In this document: positions 12,622 through 24,982 of the stretch, one piece after another
How positions within the stretch are numbered: position 1 is the stretch's first letter
Layout: each line of letters starts with the position of its first letter
Origin: Epiperipatus broadwayi
Lineage: Eukaryota; Onychophora; Udeonychophora; Euonychophora; Peripatidae
NCBI GenBank assembly: GCA_028023455.1
Contig: JAQFVV010006216.1
Location: 4,728,877 to 4,792,876 of the forward strand
DNA: 64,000 nt
Reading direction: 5' to 3'
Made by a program: the position numbers and the translations under genes
The notes under the pieces: generated by a model
What the model was told of the DNA's origin: nothing
Seen by the model: the letters and a program-made list of their open reading frames with translations, nothing else
The model's database searches: none

Positions 12622-13395
12622 TCAGTTGTCTGTATCTAGTTTCTCTTTTTGTTTTGGTTTCTTACAAACCTTCACTAAGTGACCTTTATTCCCACAGTTA
12701 TAACAATTTTCCTTCCGCCATCGACAGTACTTGGCTACGTGCCCTGTTTTTCCACAACAATAACATTTCCATACATCATTTTTTTCTCTGTCTGCCTTCA
12801 GTGTTGTACGCGTAAAACTATTTTTTATTTTATATATAGTCACTCTATTTTCTACTTCGGTCTTATTTCTAAATGCTGCAGCCTGTTCTAAAACTGCTTC
12901 AAAAGTGTTACCCTTTTTGATCGCCAATTCATAAGTCAAATCTGATTCTGTTAATAGGTTTTGTCTTAACCTTTCATCTGCCATTCCCCAAAGCAACTGA
13001 TCTAATAAAGCTTGGTCACCATAATTTCCATATTGACAGTCTTTTATCAACTGCCTTAATGCTATGTCATACTCTTTTATTTTTTCACCGTTTGCTTGCC
13101 TTCTGTTACGCAATGCCAATCTTGCTATGAATTTAGATGGTTGCGAGCTGAAATAATCTGTTATTTTCTGTACTATTTCTTCATATTCGACTGAGTCTGA
13201 AATAGGTCCCTCAAATAACTTATTTACTATTTCTATTAATCTCGTCCCTGACAAACATAATAAAGCTGCCACTTTTCTACTATTGTCCATAATTTCGTTC
13301 AACTTAAAAAAATTCTGCAACTGAATTCTCTGTAATGGCCATTCCCCTGGATTTTCTACATTAAATTCAGATATTGACCCCTGTCCAATCGACAT
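12622..13395 (-). CDS. gag: Gypsy Gag with two CCHC zinc knuckles
   Basis: Gag forms the cytoplasmic virus-like particle that packages element RNA. The first ATG is at 13395 (MSIGQGSISEF); an upstream in-frame TTG at 13419 is less likely. The capsid part includes NPGEWPLQRIQLQNFFKL and YFSSQPSKFIARLALRNRRQ, like Ty3-type capsids. Near the C-terminus are two knuckles, CYCCGKTGHVAKYC and CYNCGNKGHLVKVC, for nucleic-acid binding. It is open for 257 codons and ends at TGA, in frame with the protease: either a readthrough signal or a nonsense mutation. Confidence 0.9.
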   Translation of the reverse strand: MSIGQGSISEFNVENPGEWPLQRIQLQNFFKLNEIMDNSRKVAALLCLSGTRLIEIVNKLFEGPISDSVEYEEIVQKITDYFSSQPSKFIARLALRNRRQANGEKIKEYDIALRQLIKDCQYGNYGDQALLDQLLWGMADERLRQNLLTESDLTYELAIKKGNTFEAVLEQAAAFRNKTEVENRVTIYKIKNSFTRTTLKADREKNDVWKCYCCGKTGHVAKYCRWRKENCYNCGNKGHLVKVCKKPKQKEKLDTDN

Positions 13396-13413
13396 TTTCT
13401 TATCTACAAGTTC

Positions 13414-13431
13414 GTTCAACTGACTGTGCCA
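13414..13431 (-). other. Primer-binding site of the Gypsy element
   Basis: In sense orientation, three bases after the 5' LTR end the sequence TGGCACAGTCAGTTGAAC begins, with the TGG that pairs with the CCA end of a tRNA. I cannot say which tRNA. Confidence 0.6.
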
Positions 13432-13434
13432 ATT

Positions 13435-14175
13435 TGCTTTGTATTCACATGTAACAAATTAAATAAATAAAAAGATTTTTACTACAAATAGAATGCAGCA
13501 ATTTATTTATATTTTAGTTTATAACAATTTTGAGTTCATAACACATATAAGAAATTATATACATAATCGCGTGTCCGATTTCCCCACTAACAGTTCTATT
13601 CTAAGATGGCCAGTTTGCTAAAACCTCTTCATAAAGCCTATTAATATTTTAATTATTCCGTATTCTAAAATTAGCCATTTTAGGCGTACAAAAATAATAA
13701 TAAGATCGAGAAGATCTGTAATTACCTATACGGATCTTGGAACCTTCAGACTCCGCTAGTTCTGGGTTATACCTCCATTGTTCGTATATCCCTTTCTCTA
13801 TATATAGATTCCCACTCCGGTCACACAGCAAGCTGGAAATATTCTGTGTTTTTTAAATTACCTGGCTTTACTTTCTTTTTTTCCTTTGTTCTGCTTTCGC
13901 TTGATTCTTATCAGTCCTTTTAATTAATTAATTGTACTTTCGTTTTTAATTAGAAATCGTTACTTTATTTCAATTAGTAAATCCTTATTTTAGACTTTAA
14001 TTACTGAATGTTTGATTTAGATTTTAATTAATGAATGTTATCATATAAAACAATCTATCTTATTTCCGTATTTTAATCAAAACCCCCATAACGTTTTTTA
14101 CTTGTATTTTTAAAATCTGCCTTTTTATTTTTACTTCTGGAGTACATTATTATTATTATTATTCCAAATACTATA
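13435..14175 (-). repeat. Gypsy 5' LTR
   Basis: The 741-bp upstream LTR in sense (minus) orientation. It is collinear with 8192-9550 and has about a dozen substitutions relative to it. Its microsatellite is only about 20 bp. Confidence 0.92.
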
Positions 14176-14180
14176 ACTAG
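14176..14180. repeat. Target-site duplication actag, right copy
   Basis: It matches 8187-8191 and lies directly after the right LTR. Confidence 0.8.
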
Positions 14181-15746
14181 TAATAAGTTATTTAATTATA
14201 AACCATAACTTAGTTAACTTTATTAGTAATAGAGTTAATATTTTAAAAGGATTGTATTGAACACATTTTATTAAATTACACAAATCATATGTAATTAATT
14301 TTGCGTACTTCATATCATAATATTAATAAAAAAGAAATAGTTAATCAATAACTTAAAGTAAAAGATTTATTATAGAAAGTTTACTAAAATTACAGATTAG
14401 TGTATTAGTAGATCAGATGCATATTTTGGCTAATTAATCCAGTACAATAGCGTGACATTCAAACATGTGTTAATTTATAAGTTTAATGTATACCCGAATA
14501 GTAGACAGATTAATATGATGATTTATGCTTAGTATCAATAAGATATTATCTAATAAATTTGTATAATATATTTAGTTCTGTGTTAGTAATAAATTATAGT
14601 CTTTTCAATAGTCGTTGTGAATTCATTTTTTTTATATGCCAAATGTAAGTGTGTTTGCACAATATTTGCAAAACATTTTCTTGAGCCTGAAATCATCTCA
14701 AACTTTCGAAATCTTAATATACCAGATAGACAAATTTATGCAGATCTGAATATTTCATTTTATTTTAATGATAATTCTTTATGGAATTGCAAACTTCTGA
14801 CTAAACATTATGTAATTGTAAAAAGGAATTTATTTCCAAGTTATTAACCATGACTGCACATTATTCCAGTTACATTTAGTTAAATTATTAATTAGTCTTA
14901 GTTAATTTATTGTGTTGTCATGGATGATGGAAGGATAGAAAAAGCACCCTTGTCTTTTTATTATTCTGACTGAGATTCTGGATAAAAAGGCTGTATTATT
15001 TAAAAATTTATGTAATTATTTATGTCATTGTTGATTATATCATTCCCTTAAATTATATTTGTTATTATGATATGTGAGGACAACATTAGCTTTCAAGTGA
15101 AGTGAATGTTTACTATGGCCTACAGAATGCCATTCATATGTGACAGACAGTCGTGTATAGTATTTTCCTAAATTAAACAAAGAAACCCTGAGATTATTAT
15201 TATCATTATCATTATTCTTTATTTAAGAAGAGATCGATTATTATTGATACTACAGCAATGTTGTGGCATAAAAGAATTTAATTTTCAATTGTGCTATAAG
15301 AAAGGTATTTTCAGATCATATTGGCAAATGATTTACATAATGGATTTTTTTTTAGAAACATTAACAAGAACATGAGAAGTTTTCATCATTGTTTAAAAGT
15401 GCAAATACTTATAGCTCAGAGAATGTTTTTGATAAAGAGAGGATGTTATTTTATTCTAAATTATTAATTAGGGAATGATGGCAGTTTTTCTATCTTTCCA
15501 AGATATTTATTTTACTTATGATAATTTATTTTATGATTTTAATTTCTTTCTTTATCTTAACTGCATATCTTTGCAGCTAAATTGTTTTATAACTAACTGA
15601 CCACTGAGCTAGGCCAAGTGTGCACATTGGCATGTTTGTAGGTCATCAAATATACTTTATTAGGTTAGAAATGAATGACCAAATATAGTAGATATAGATG
15701 GCAACAGCTCACACTATCGAATATAATTTATTAGGTTAGCATATAT

Positions 15747-18336
15747 TGTAACGGTCAGAAAACGTGTTATTCGTTAACATAGTGCAGAATTCGACCACCA
15801 CACAGAACTGCAGCACCATCTAGGTAGCGCAACCATCCGTAGTACTAAGTTCGAACATAGTTTATCAGTCTCACAATACAATCTATGAAACAATGCATCT
15901 GATGCGACATTAGTAAATATTTCCTTAGGCATGGTGGTCAGGGATATTGCAAGAGATTCAGGATTTTATTTTCGAGTTAACCAACAATAACACTAATATT
16001 AATTAAACATTTATATTTACAAAATCGAGGAAATATTATATAGAATGGGTATCGAATAAATAAAACGTAACTGCAGACATATAGTTTGAAATTATTTATT
16101 GAAACATTTTAATAATAAATCATTTACTAATAATATTTGGGAATATTGAAAATTTAGTAACGGGATTTTCCGATACTGCTATATATTAAAGAAATACATT
16201 TATTTATTTAGTAACATTTATATGAAATCATTTTACCAATAATACTTTATATTTAAGACCTCAGTAGCGGTATTTTCTGATACTGTTATGTTTACAAAAA
16301 GAAATACATTTATTTCATGACGTAATCTAGCTACCTAAAATTTTTGAGCAAGTATTTCTAAGGCATGCCTTTAGGGATTTATACCTTTGCAATGCAAGAG
16401 TCTAAAGTAAGATTTATAAGAGTAGCAGTGGACATATATTTATTTAATTAAAGATATTTACTAATAACTACGGCAAACATTTATTTGAGAGTGAATTATG
16501 TCACTAATGCAGGGACGGAGTAATACATAGAATATTAAAGTTAATAAAAGAAACACGTGGTATGTTTTAGAAAGGCGATATGGAATGGCAGTATTGAAAC
16601 TGCAAAGCCATGAATGAGTTTATAAGAATGACGAGCTGGCATTTGCCATCGGCCCAAAGAGGTAAGGTGTCACATAAGCATAACCAGGGACAAGTGGTTC
16701 ATGCCATGATTGCCTGCTAGCTGAATGACGTTCATCAAGCCCTATGGGAGCATTTATTATGTCCGCTGGTGTAGGATGACTGGGGTTAATTTCAACCCTA
16801 TAGAATCCGGAATATTCAAGGCTTGTAATGGGTCATCGCATCTCTAAAACATAACACATGTATAAGGTACAGACGATTCTGTTAAGATTTAAATATATTT
16901 TATAACTTGGCCCTACATCATCAACATTTAATAAAGAACATTTGTGACTCTCAAAGAAATGCGATTTATGGAATTATTAATTAAGATTTAATAAAATATA
17001 AATAATATGTAACTGGGTGATTATTATAACTCATACGTCAGCCATTTTCTAAGCAGTAGACTCCTGCATTATAATAAATGAAGCATTGAATGGGTGTCAA
17101 TTTATATGAAAATATTAAGTTATTCATGAAAGTAAATATTAATGAAAATTTGACACGCATCCACTGTTTGAAGCGATCATAGATTTATACTTAGAAAATT
17201 ATGAGCATGCGATAATTATATAATAAAATGTAGATTTTAGAAATACATACCCAAGAAAGATAGAGTTAGGCAGGCTAGATTGTTAAAGAAATTTACATAG
17301 TATTAATTATTAAATTTATAGTTTTACAAATGAGAATTTACAGTTTATAGTTTATAAGTTATAAAAAGATGTATAAGCTATAGCGGGATATTAGTAGAGT
17401 ACTCTAGAGAATTTGGATACAGGTACCTGTTTTATGAGAAGTTTTCCGATTCAGTGATCAGTAGCAAAATTGTTCATGATTCTAGCATTAACAGTTCTTT
17501 ACAGCATTTAGATGATTCATGTAATTTAACAGCAGCAGCTTTCAAATTATTTTAGGCAGCAGATCTTCGTGGTTGAATTTATGAAGGGCAATGGAATGTT
17601 TGGCATACGATAGGCCATCTGGGTGCTTTTTACTCTACCATACTGTGGCAGGTAAAATTAATTTAAGATCTTGGAGACTCTCAACTGATTGAGAGCACAG
17701 CTAAAGTTAAACTGAAAGTTTCTAGAAAGTCTAAAATGGCCTCCTTTCTTAGATCTTATCTTTTACATTTTTGTTAGTTTATTTTTGGATTCCAATTAAT
17801 CTGCCCTGAGGATAATCAATGCATTTTTGTTAATTTTAATTATAGAGAAAGCTGCCTTTCTATTGTTTACATTTACATTTTATAATTACATTTTAGGGAA
17901 TTTTTCTTTTTAATTAATCTATTATATTCTCACCGGCCGTTGCTTTTAAAATTTCAAATACAAAAGGGAACATATGATTATTTTACTTTTAATTAAATAT
18001 TACAGTCTATTTCTAAATTATTATTAAATGAAATTTAAACAAAGCAATAAATAACAGATTTTATAATTTAAAATAAATGGTTAAAAATATATATATATTT
18101 ATAACTAAAAGAAGAAATCTAAATTGTATTATTTATCTTTATTTATTGCCCTAAATTTGAAATCGAAATGTGTGCATGTTTATGGTGAATTCTACATATA
18201 TCTATACAGTCTTAATATTGCTACACACACAATTCAATACCAAAAAGTTTAAATTTGGGTAGGATAGAGCGGTGAGTGAGAGACGATAGGAAAAAAAGGT
18301 GAAACTTAAGATACAAATACGAATCTTACTGTTTCA
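15747..18336 (-). repeat. E2 3' LTR
   Basis: The 2590-bp left copy. It contains a less AT-rich island at about 16567-16800 that is conserved in the other LTR; a small ORF there is closed by a stop in this copy. The plus-strand edge TGTAACGG abuts (TA)n. Confidence 0.88.
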
Positions 18337-18352
18337 TTTCCCCTTACTCCCC
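18337..18352 (-). other. Polypurine tract of E2
   Basis: In sense orientation GGGGAGTAAGGGGAAA ends directly at the TGAAAC start of the 3' LTR. It has the right position and composition, and it fixes the strand of E2. Confidence 0.8.
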
Positions 18353-19003
18353 ATGAACAATTAAGGAAGAACAAAGGAGGCAAGGAAAGAAGGAAAAAAA
18401 ATTTTGCTACATCACATAATTTAAATACGAAAAAACATATTTTTTTTTTTACAGATATATATAAATCTAGAAAGCAGAGATTACATGAAGCAACGAATAA
18501 TTTATATACCCGGATCTAGAATTTATCGTTTAATTTAAAATGGCCTAATTTGGCCATGTCTGGTTAGAAATCATATAGTAATATTAGTTAAACTGATCAT
18601 ATATAAAAATTTGGTAAAAGCCTGAAATCTGGGCAAAGCCGCTAGGGGCACTGTTTACGTGTCAAAACACATAAAAATGCCGTTTCGGTGGCTGCCGGCC
18701 TTACAGGCTAATACAACATTTACATATTGTATTAACCCATTGCTAGGCTGCTTTACATGAGATTGCACTAAAATATTATGGCCTGTTTTGTGCTTTGAAA
18801 CTATTTATGCATAGTCGTTCTATTCATAGCTGATTACCATATCGCTTGAGGGTGTTTAAATATAAAGGCGGTAGCATTTTTTCAAATCTCCGTAATAGAG
18901 TAATGTCATTTCTATTTAAATAATGTTGTTAATCATTAATAATTGTCATACGGTCCCCACCCTTCCCTAAAAAAATATTAATATGTAAAAAATTGGCAAA
19001 GGG

Positions 19004-19277
19004 TATGTTCCAACACACTTCGACAAAAGCTCATGTGCTAAGTCACATTTCTGCGGGGAAACTAGATGAGATCAATAACATGTCTGAGGAGTACGTGCAA
19101 TTTGTACACTTCACAAATGCTGAGTACAGAAAGGTAAGGGAGACTGTATCCTTTTTTCTGGCACATAATGTCCTCACAAATACCAGATTGTTTGATTATT
19201 ACAGCAATAAAATAATAAATCGGTTCAAAAAGTTCAAAGTTTGTGTACTTTTTTTTTCTGATTTCATTAGAAATTGA
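19004..19277 (+). CDS. Short unrecognised ORF inside the TIR-bounded insertion
   Basis: From the first ATG (MFQHTSTKAHVLSH) 90 codons are open, with balanced composition at first (residues to about 75) and a Phe-rich end where a T-run begins. I recognise no domain. It could be a relic of a longer transposon protein, because the coding-like composition stops abruptly at the A/T-rich tandem units. No second copy is in the window. Confidence 0.3.
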
Positions 19278-19299
19278 CAAGTATTTGGATGATGTTTTT

Positions 19300-20040
19300 C
19301 TTTTTTCAGCGGGGTTAAAAGAAATGACTCCTTTTTGTTAATACTATCAAAGTAGGAACCCCTCCCCCCCACCCCCCAATGCAGTTTATTTTATAAGGCA
19401 AAAAAAAGATAATTCAAAAGAAATAGAAATAAAAGTCAAAAGAGTTGAGAAAAAAAAGTTGTTGAAAATCAACAGAAATTATGGACTTTTTGTTCCAATT
19501 ACTTTTCCGAGTATTGAAGTTTGAAAACGATATTTTATTCCCAAAAAAAAAACACAAAACTTACTTTTGATTTAATAAGAAGATAAAAACAATTTTGTCA
19601 ACCAAGAAAAAAAAAGGTCAAAAAAATTGGAAACAATTACCAAATGATTGCATTTTATTTCAAACAAGGTCGGGGTTTTAAATAAATGACTCTTTCGGTG
19701 TACTTTTTGTTAATAATAACAGTACAGAAAGACCCCCAAAAAGTAAGCTGTTTATATTGCAGAACGAAATATAAACAAAAGTCAAAAGTGAAACAAAAAA
19801 AAGATATTTTTTTTTAAAACAAAAAAAAAAGGTCTTGACTTTTTGTTACAATTCTTGATGCAAGAGTGGGTGTTTCAAACAATTTTTTAACCCCCAACAA
19901 CACAAAAGTTACTTTCGATTTCATAATAAGAATAAAAACAATTTAGTCAAGCAAAAAAAAAAAAGGTAGAATAAAGTCTAAACAAGTTGCAAATAATTGT
20001 ATTCTATTTTTTCGGCAGCGGGATTAAAACAAGTTTTTGG
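19300..20040. repeat. About 350-bp degenerate tandem units
   Basis: Three starts resemble one another: 19307 (gcggggttaaaagaaatgac), 19667 (gtcggggttttaaataaatg) and 20012 (ggcagcgggattaaaac). Each is followed by shared blocks such as agtcaaaag, gactttttgtt and ttacttt-gattt, with long A-runs. The units are heavily diverged. Confidence 0.6.
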
Positions 20041-20558
20041 ACTTCGTGAAATGGTCCAAAGTTTTAAAATCATCAAAATAAAAGGTACACAAAATTAAAT
20101 TAGCAAAATTTATTGGAATAAAGAAAAATATGAGGTTACAAAAAAAAAAAAACAACGAAAATTAATATAACAATTTGTTAAATAATAAAGAAATCATGTT
20201 ATAAATAAAATCAAAATTCATTTTATCGATAAAAAAAAAATCACGTATTATAAAAAACAAAAAGTTGTGGCCCGGTAACATTATATTTCATTGATTTTGT
20301 CTAGCATCAATGCTCCAAGCAGCTTTGCCCGGATTTCAGGCTTTTACCAAAAATTCTTAGAATACTATTAGTTAAAATAATATATATAAAAAATTTCTTA
20401 AGAGTAATAGTAATTAAAACAATAATATATATAAAAAAAATTTCTATCTAAAGCCCTATTTGACTAATGTAGGTTCCATTCTACCAAATTCATTATATCA
20501 TATTCATTTCAATATTTTTAGATATACGTAATGACCATCCTAAGATGCTAAATTATTT

Positions 20559-21686
20559 TTATAACCCCAGGTCAGATTGATAATATCTATCCCTCATCAT
20601 CAATGAATGCAGCCTTGGGTTTTCTAATTTTTGCCTTCTATCAGGTGGTTCTTTGGCCCAATAGTTAAAATTCAATGTAATGAGAAATTCAATCATTTCT
20701 TCTATGTCTTTTATTCGACTGCCTGCCATTAATTGTTGGATGGTTAGCGGCATGCTACGCTGGATGGTTCCTATGATGTGTGAATCTGAAAAGGTGAATG
20801 TTGTAAGGGATTTAAACCGGTTTGCTTGGTGGAGGAAAAACTGTGTGTGCATCTCTTGGGGTATCATCCCATATTTTTCCTGACAGAGTGAATTGTAGAT
20901 ACCGCTTTGATGCTCATTGCTCCAGTAATGATTCATTAACGCATCTTTGTATTTTTCTATTGTTTTAGGTTTCCATCTCATCATATTCCACCAGTCCTTG
21001 GCAGATCCCTGTAGATGGTATCTGGCTATCGCTATCTGCTCATCTGGTCCTGTCTTACAAAATTGGAAGAACTTTTGTAAGCTCTCTAAGTGGGCTTGGG
21101 GGTTTTCTCCTATCTCCCCTCTAAAGATTTCAATGTGGATCATCTTTGCTAAGTAGCTTTGATGTCCAATATCCATTTTCATCTCTTCTTTAATGCTGAC
21201 TTTCTTCTCTGGTGCTTGTGGGCCTTCATCAGTTGAAATGAGGTCTCTTTGCTCATCATACTTTTTTATATTTACTACCCTACCTGTTTGCTCTTCTATT
21301 ATCATAGGTTTGTCAGATCTTTCTAACTTCCCTTCATTCTGCATGTCTTTAACCTCTTCTTCCTTTTTACTAACTCGGGATATTCCAAAATGTTCCTTTA
21401 TTGCTTCTAACTCTCTCCACATAGTGTCTTTAAATTCCTGATATTTCCTAACTCTTATCTTTTCTTCTTCCTGTCTCTTGTTTGATTCTTCATCTCTTCT
21501 TTTTATCATTTCCTCCTCATACATTTTCCTCATTTCTTGCATATTCTGTCTGAGTATTTCCTCAATGAACTTTAAATTAAAGTCCATTGATCCTCTGTAT
21601 TGTTGTGGAGTTTCCCTTCATTCTGGTGTCGACTCCAAAGCTTCAGATAAATCTACTTGCTCTATATTAATATTTTCTGCTTCCAT
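20559..21686 (-). pseudogene. gag: E2 Gag with coiled coil and capsid-like core, one in-frame stop
   Basis: The ATG at 21686 opens MEAENINIEQVDL; a TGA at 21618-21620 interrupts the frame, and the next ATG at 21587 starts a 342-codon run. From that Met, residues 1-70 are charged heptads (coiled coil) and about 148-305 a capsid-like core with FRGEIGENPQAHLESL, AKDWW (198-200), TQFFLHQA and IEEMIEFL. The order matches the E3 Gag core (retrotransposon Gag, Ty3 type). There is no zinc knuckle and nothing of pol follows; after the stop comes the TIR insertion and then the polypurine tract. If the TGA is a mutation, the remaining ORF still encodes most of the protein. Confidence 0.82.
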
Positions 21687-21849
21687 TTTCTTAATATTAT
21701 TTATTTATTTTATATTACTAGCATTAGACTATTCCCCACTGGTATCTTGGTCCTATCACACTCTTTCACTGCCCTCACCTACTCTACATTGCCCTATATC
21801 TATATTCTCTATATTGCTGCATTTAACATATATATTATAACGAACTACT

Positions 21850-21981
21850 GCTAATGTGTATAATAAGCCACTGCTGTCTATATATATAATAGCACTTTAA
21901 TAAAATATTTACTGTTAACATGTATAACAAGCCACTGCTGTCTATGATATATATAATAGTACTTTAATAAAATATTTACTG
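21850..21981. repeat. Two 66-bp tandem units in the E2 leader
   Basis: The text gccactgctgtctat and cactttaataaaatatttac occurs twice in a row, at 21850-21914 and 21915-21981, with a few changes. It lies between the primer-binding site and gag. Confidence 0.75.
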
Positions 21982-22291
21982 CTACTTGCTTTCTCATTTA
22001 GCGACTGATTACTTTTTTTTGACATATATATAAAAAATGTTTCACTACATCCAAGTATTTTCGTTTCTTCTTAAATTATACACACATTCCTGCTTTCCTT
22101 AAATTTGTTATTATGTCTACTGTGCTTTCATTCACTCGACCCACATTATTTCACTCGATTTATTTTTTCATTATTTTTATCAAAAAACAAACTCGTATAT
22201 ATAGAATAAATAGCTAACTCGAGTAACGAACGCTAAAAGAAATTTATATGCGTTATATTTTTGCTCAGGTGTGGGTATTGTATCGAAGCCT

Positions 22292-22309
22292 CCACATTTG
22301 TTGGCGCCA
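22292..22309 (-). other. Primer-binding site of E2
   Basis: In sense orientation TGGCGCCAACAAATGTGG starts 22 bases after the 5' LTR end. TGGCGCC is the usual start of Lys-tRNA-type sites; the rest matches poorly, and the 22-base spacer is longer than usual. Confidence 0.5.
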
Positions 22310-22331
22310 AACGCTAAAAAAAATTATACTA

Positions 22332-24936
22332 TGTAATGGTCGGAAAACGTGTGATTCATTAACATAGTGCAGAATTCAACCACCACACAGAACTGCAGTA
22401 CCATCTAGGTAGTGAAGCCATCCGTAGTACAAAGTTCGAACATAGTTTATTGGTTCCACAATACAATCTATGAAACAACGCATCTGATGCAACATTAGTA
22501 AATATTTTCTTAGGCACGGTGGTCAGGGATATTGCAAGAGATTCAGGATTTTATTTTCGAGTTAGCCAACAATAACGCTAATATTAATTAAACATTTATA
22601 TTTACAAAATCGAGGAAATAATATATAGAATGGGTTTCGAATAAATAAAACGTAACTGCAGATGTATAGTTTGAAATTATTTATTGAAACATTTTAATAA
22701 TAAATCATTTACTAATAATATTTGGGAATATTGAAAATTTAGTAATGGGATTTTCCGATACTGCTATATATTAAAGAAATACATTTATTTATTTAGTAAT
22801 ATTTATACAAAATCATTTTACCAATAATACTTTATATTTAAGACCTCAGTAGTGGTATTTTCTGATACTGTTATGTTTACAAAGAGAAATACATTTATTT
22901 CATGATGTAATCTAGCTACCTAAAATTCTTGAGCAAGTATTTCTAAGGCATGCCTTTAGGGATTTATACCTTTGCAATGCAAGAATCTAAAGTAAAATTT
23001 ATAAGAGTAGCAGTGGACATATATTTATTTAATTAAAGATATTTACTAATAACTACGGCAAACATTTATTTGAGAGTGAATTATGTCACTAATGCAGTGA
23101 CGGAGTTATACATAGAATAATAAAGTTAATAAAAGAAACATGTACATTTTAGAAAGGCGATATGGAATGGCAGTATCGAAACTGCAAAGCCGTGAATGAG
23201 TTTATAAGAGCAACAGGCTGGCATTTGCCATTGGCCCAAAGAGGTAAGGTTTCACATAAGCATAACCAGGTACAAGTAGTTCGTGCCACGATTGCCTGCT
23301 GGCTACGTGATGTTCATCAAGCTCTACGAGAGCATTTTTTATGTCCGCTGGTGTAGGATGACTGGGGTTAATTTCAACCCTATAGAATCCGAAATATTCA
23401 AGGCTTGTAATGGGTCATCGCATCTCTAAAACATAACACATGTATAAGATACAGACGATTCTGTTAAGATTTAAATATATTTTATAACTCGGCCCTACAT
23501 CATCAACATTTAATAAAGAACGTTTGCAACTTTCAAAGAAATGCAATTTATGGAATTATTAATTAAGATTTAATAAAATATAAATAATATGTAACTGGGT
23601 GATTATTATAACTAATATGTCAGCCATTTGCTAAGCAGTAGACCCCTGCATTATAATAAATGAAGCATTGAATGCGTGTCGATTTATATGAAAATATTAA
23701 GTTATTTATGAAAGTAAATATTAATGAAAATTTGATATGCATCCACTGTTTCAAGCAATCATAGATTTATACTTAGAAAATTATGAGCATGTGATAATTA
23801 TATAATAAAATGTAGATTTTAGAAATACGTACCCAAGAAAGATAGAGTTAGGCAGGCTAGATTGCTGAAGAAATTTACATAGTATTAATTATTAAATTTA
23901 TAGTTTTACAAATGAGAATTTACAGTTTATAGTTTATAAGTTATAAAAAGATGAATAAGCTATAGCAGGATATTAGTAGAATACTCTAGAGAATTTGGAT
24001 ACAGGTACCTATTTTATGAAAAGTTTTCCGATTCAGTGATCAGTAACAAAATTGTTCATGATTCTAGCATTAGCAGTTCTTTACAGCATTTAGATGATTC
24101 ATGTAATTTCACAGCAGCAGCTTTCAAATTATTTTAGGCAGCAGATCTTCGTGGTTGAATTTATGAAGGGCAATGGAAGGTTTGGCATACGATAGGCCAT
24201 CTCCGGACAGAGAATAGTGTGGGCGCTTTCTACTCAACCATACTGTGGCAGGCAAAATTAATTTAAGATCTTGGAGACTCTCAACTGATTGAGAGCACAG
24301 CTAAAGTTAAACTGAAAGTTTCTAGAAAGTCTAAAATGGCCTCCTTTCTTAGATCTTATCTTTTACATTTTTGTTAGTTTATTTTTGGATTCCAATTAAT
24401 CTGCCCTGAGGATAATCAATGCATTTTTGTTAATTTTAATTATAGAGAAAGCTGCCTTTCTATTGTTTACATTTACATTTTATAATTACATTTTAGGGAA
24501 TTTTTTTTTTTAATTAATCTATTATGTTCTCACCAGCCGTTGCTTTTAAAATTTCAAATACAAAAGGGAACATATGATTATTTTACTTTTAATTAAATAT
24601 TACAATCTATTTCTAAATTATTATTAAATGAAATTTAAACAAAGCAATAAATAACGGATTTTATAATTTAAAATAAATGGTTAAAAATATATATTTTTTT
24701 ATAACTAAAAGAAGAAATCTAAATTGTATTATTTATCTTTATTTATTGCCCTAAATTTGAGATCAAAATGTGTGCGTGTTTATGGTGAATTTTACATATA
24801 TCTATACATTCTTAATATTGCTACACACACAATTCGATACCAAAAAGTTTAAATTTGGGTAGGATAGAGCGGTGAGTGAGAGACGATAGAAAAAAAAGGT
24901 GAAACTTAAGATTCGAATACGAATCTTACTGTTTCA
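22332..24936 (-). repeat. E2 5' LTR
   Basis: The 2605-bp right copy. The conserved island at 23155-23390 contains a 64-codon plus-strand ORF (MEWQYRNCKAVNEF) that is antisense to E2 and interrupted in the other LTR, so it is probably not a gene. Confidence 0.88.
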
Positions 24937-24982
24937 ATATATATATATATTGTAACAGGAATTGGGTTCAAACCCTGTTACA
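24937..24982. repeat. (TA)n followed by a TGTAACAGG hairpin
   Basis: After seven TA units come TGTAACAGG (24951-24959) and, 13 bases later, CCTGTTACA. The arms pair perfectly. TGTAAC after (TA)n is the same boundary seen at 5101, 15747 and 46200, so this may be the start of another LTR relic. Confidence 0.6.

Larger units (their letters stand above)
18613..20348. mobile_element. TIR-bounded insertion within E2 (DNA-transposon-like)
   Basis: Bases 18613-18639 and 20322-20348 are inverted copies of a 27-bp terminus beginning GGTAAAAGCCTGAAAT, with one mismatch. The next bases outside are aaaaattt on the left and aaaaattc on the right, a possible 7-8-bp target duplication, though the A/T-rich flanks make the exact edge uncertain by 2-3 bases. 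A GG-start with 8-bp duplication would suit Merlin-type elements, but there is no recognisable transposase. The inside is one short ORF and three A-rich tandem units. It is probably a non-autonomous element. Confidence 0.6.
15747..24936 (-). mobile_element. E2: gag-only LTR retrotransposon with 2.6-kb LTRs
   Basis: Collinear direct repeats 15747-18336 and 22332-24936 (about 95 % similar by eye) flank a 4-kb interior. In sense (minus) orientation the LTR opens TGAAACAGTAAG and closes CGTTACA or CATTACA. The polypurine tract follows the left LTR and the primer-binding site precedes the right LTR, both as expected for a minus-strand element. The interior holds one Gag-type ORF and an inserted TIR element, but no protease, reverse transcriptase or integrase. 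Both flanks are short (TA)n, so the duplication reads atatat but cannot be delimited. Confidence 0.88.

Noticed and set aside
20680-21840. Plus-strand ORFs over the E2 gag
   Set aside because: They are shadows of the minus-strand gag frame, which has the recognisable core.
23162-23356. 64-codon antisense ORF in the E2 right LTR
   Set aside because: It is interrupted by a stop in the other LTR and not recognised.
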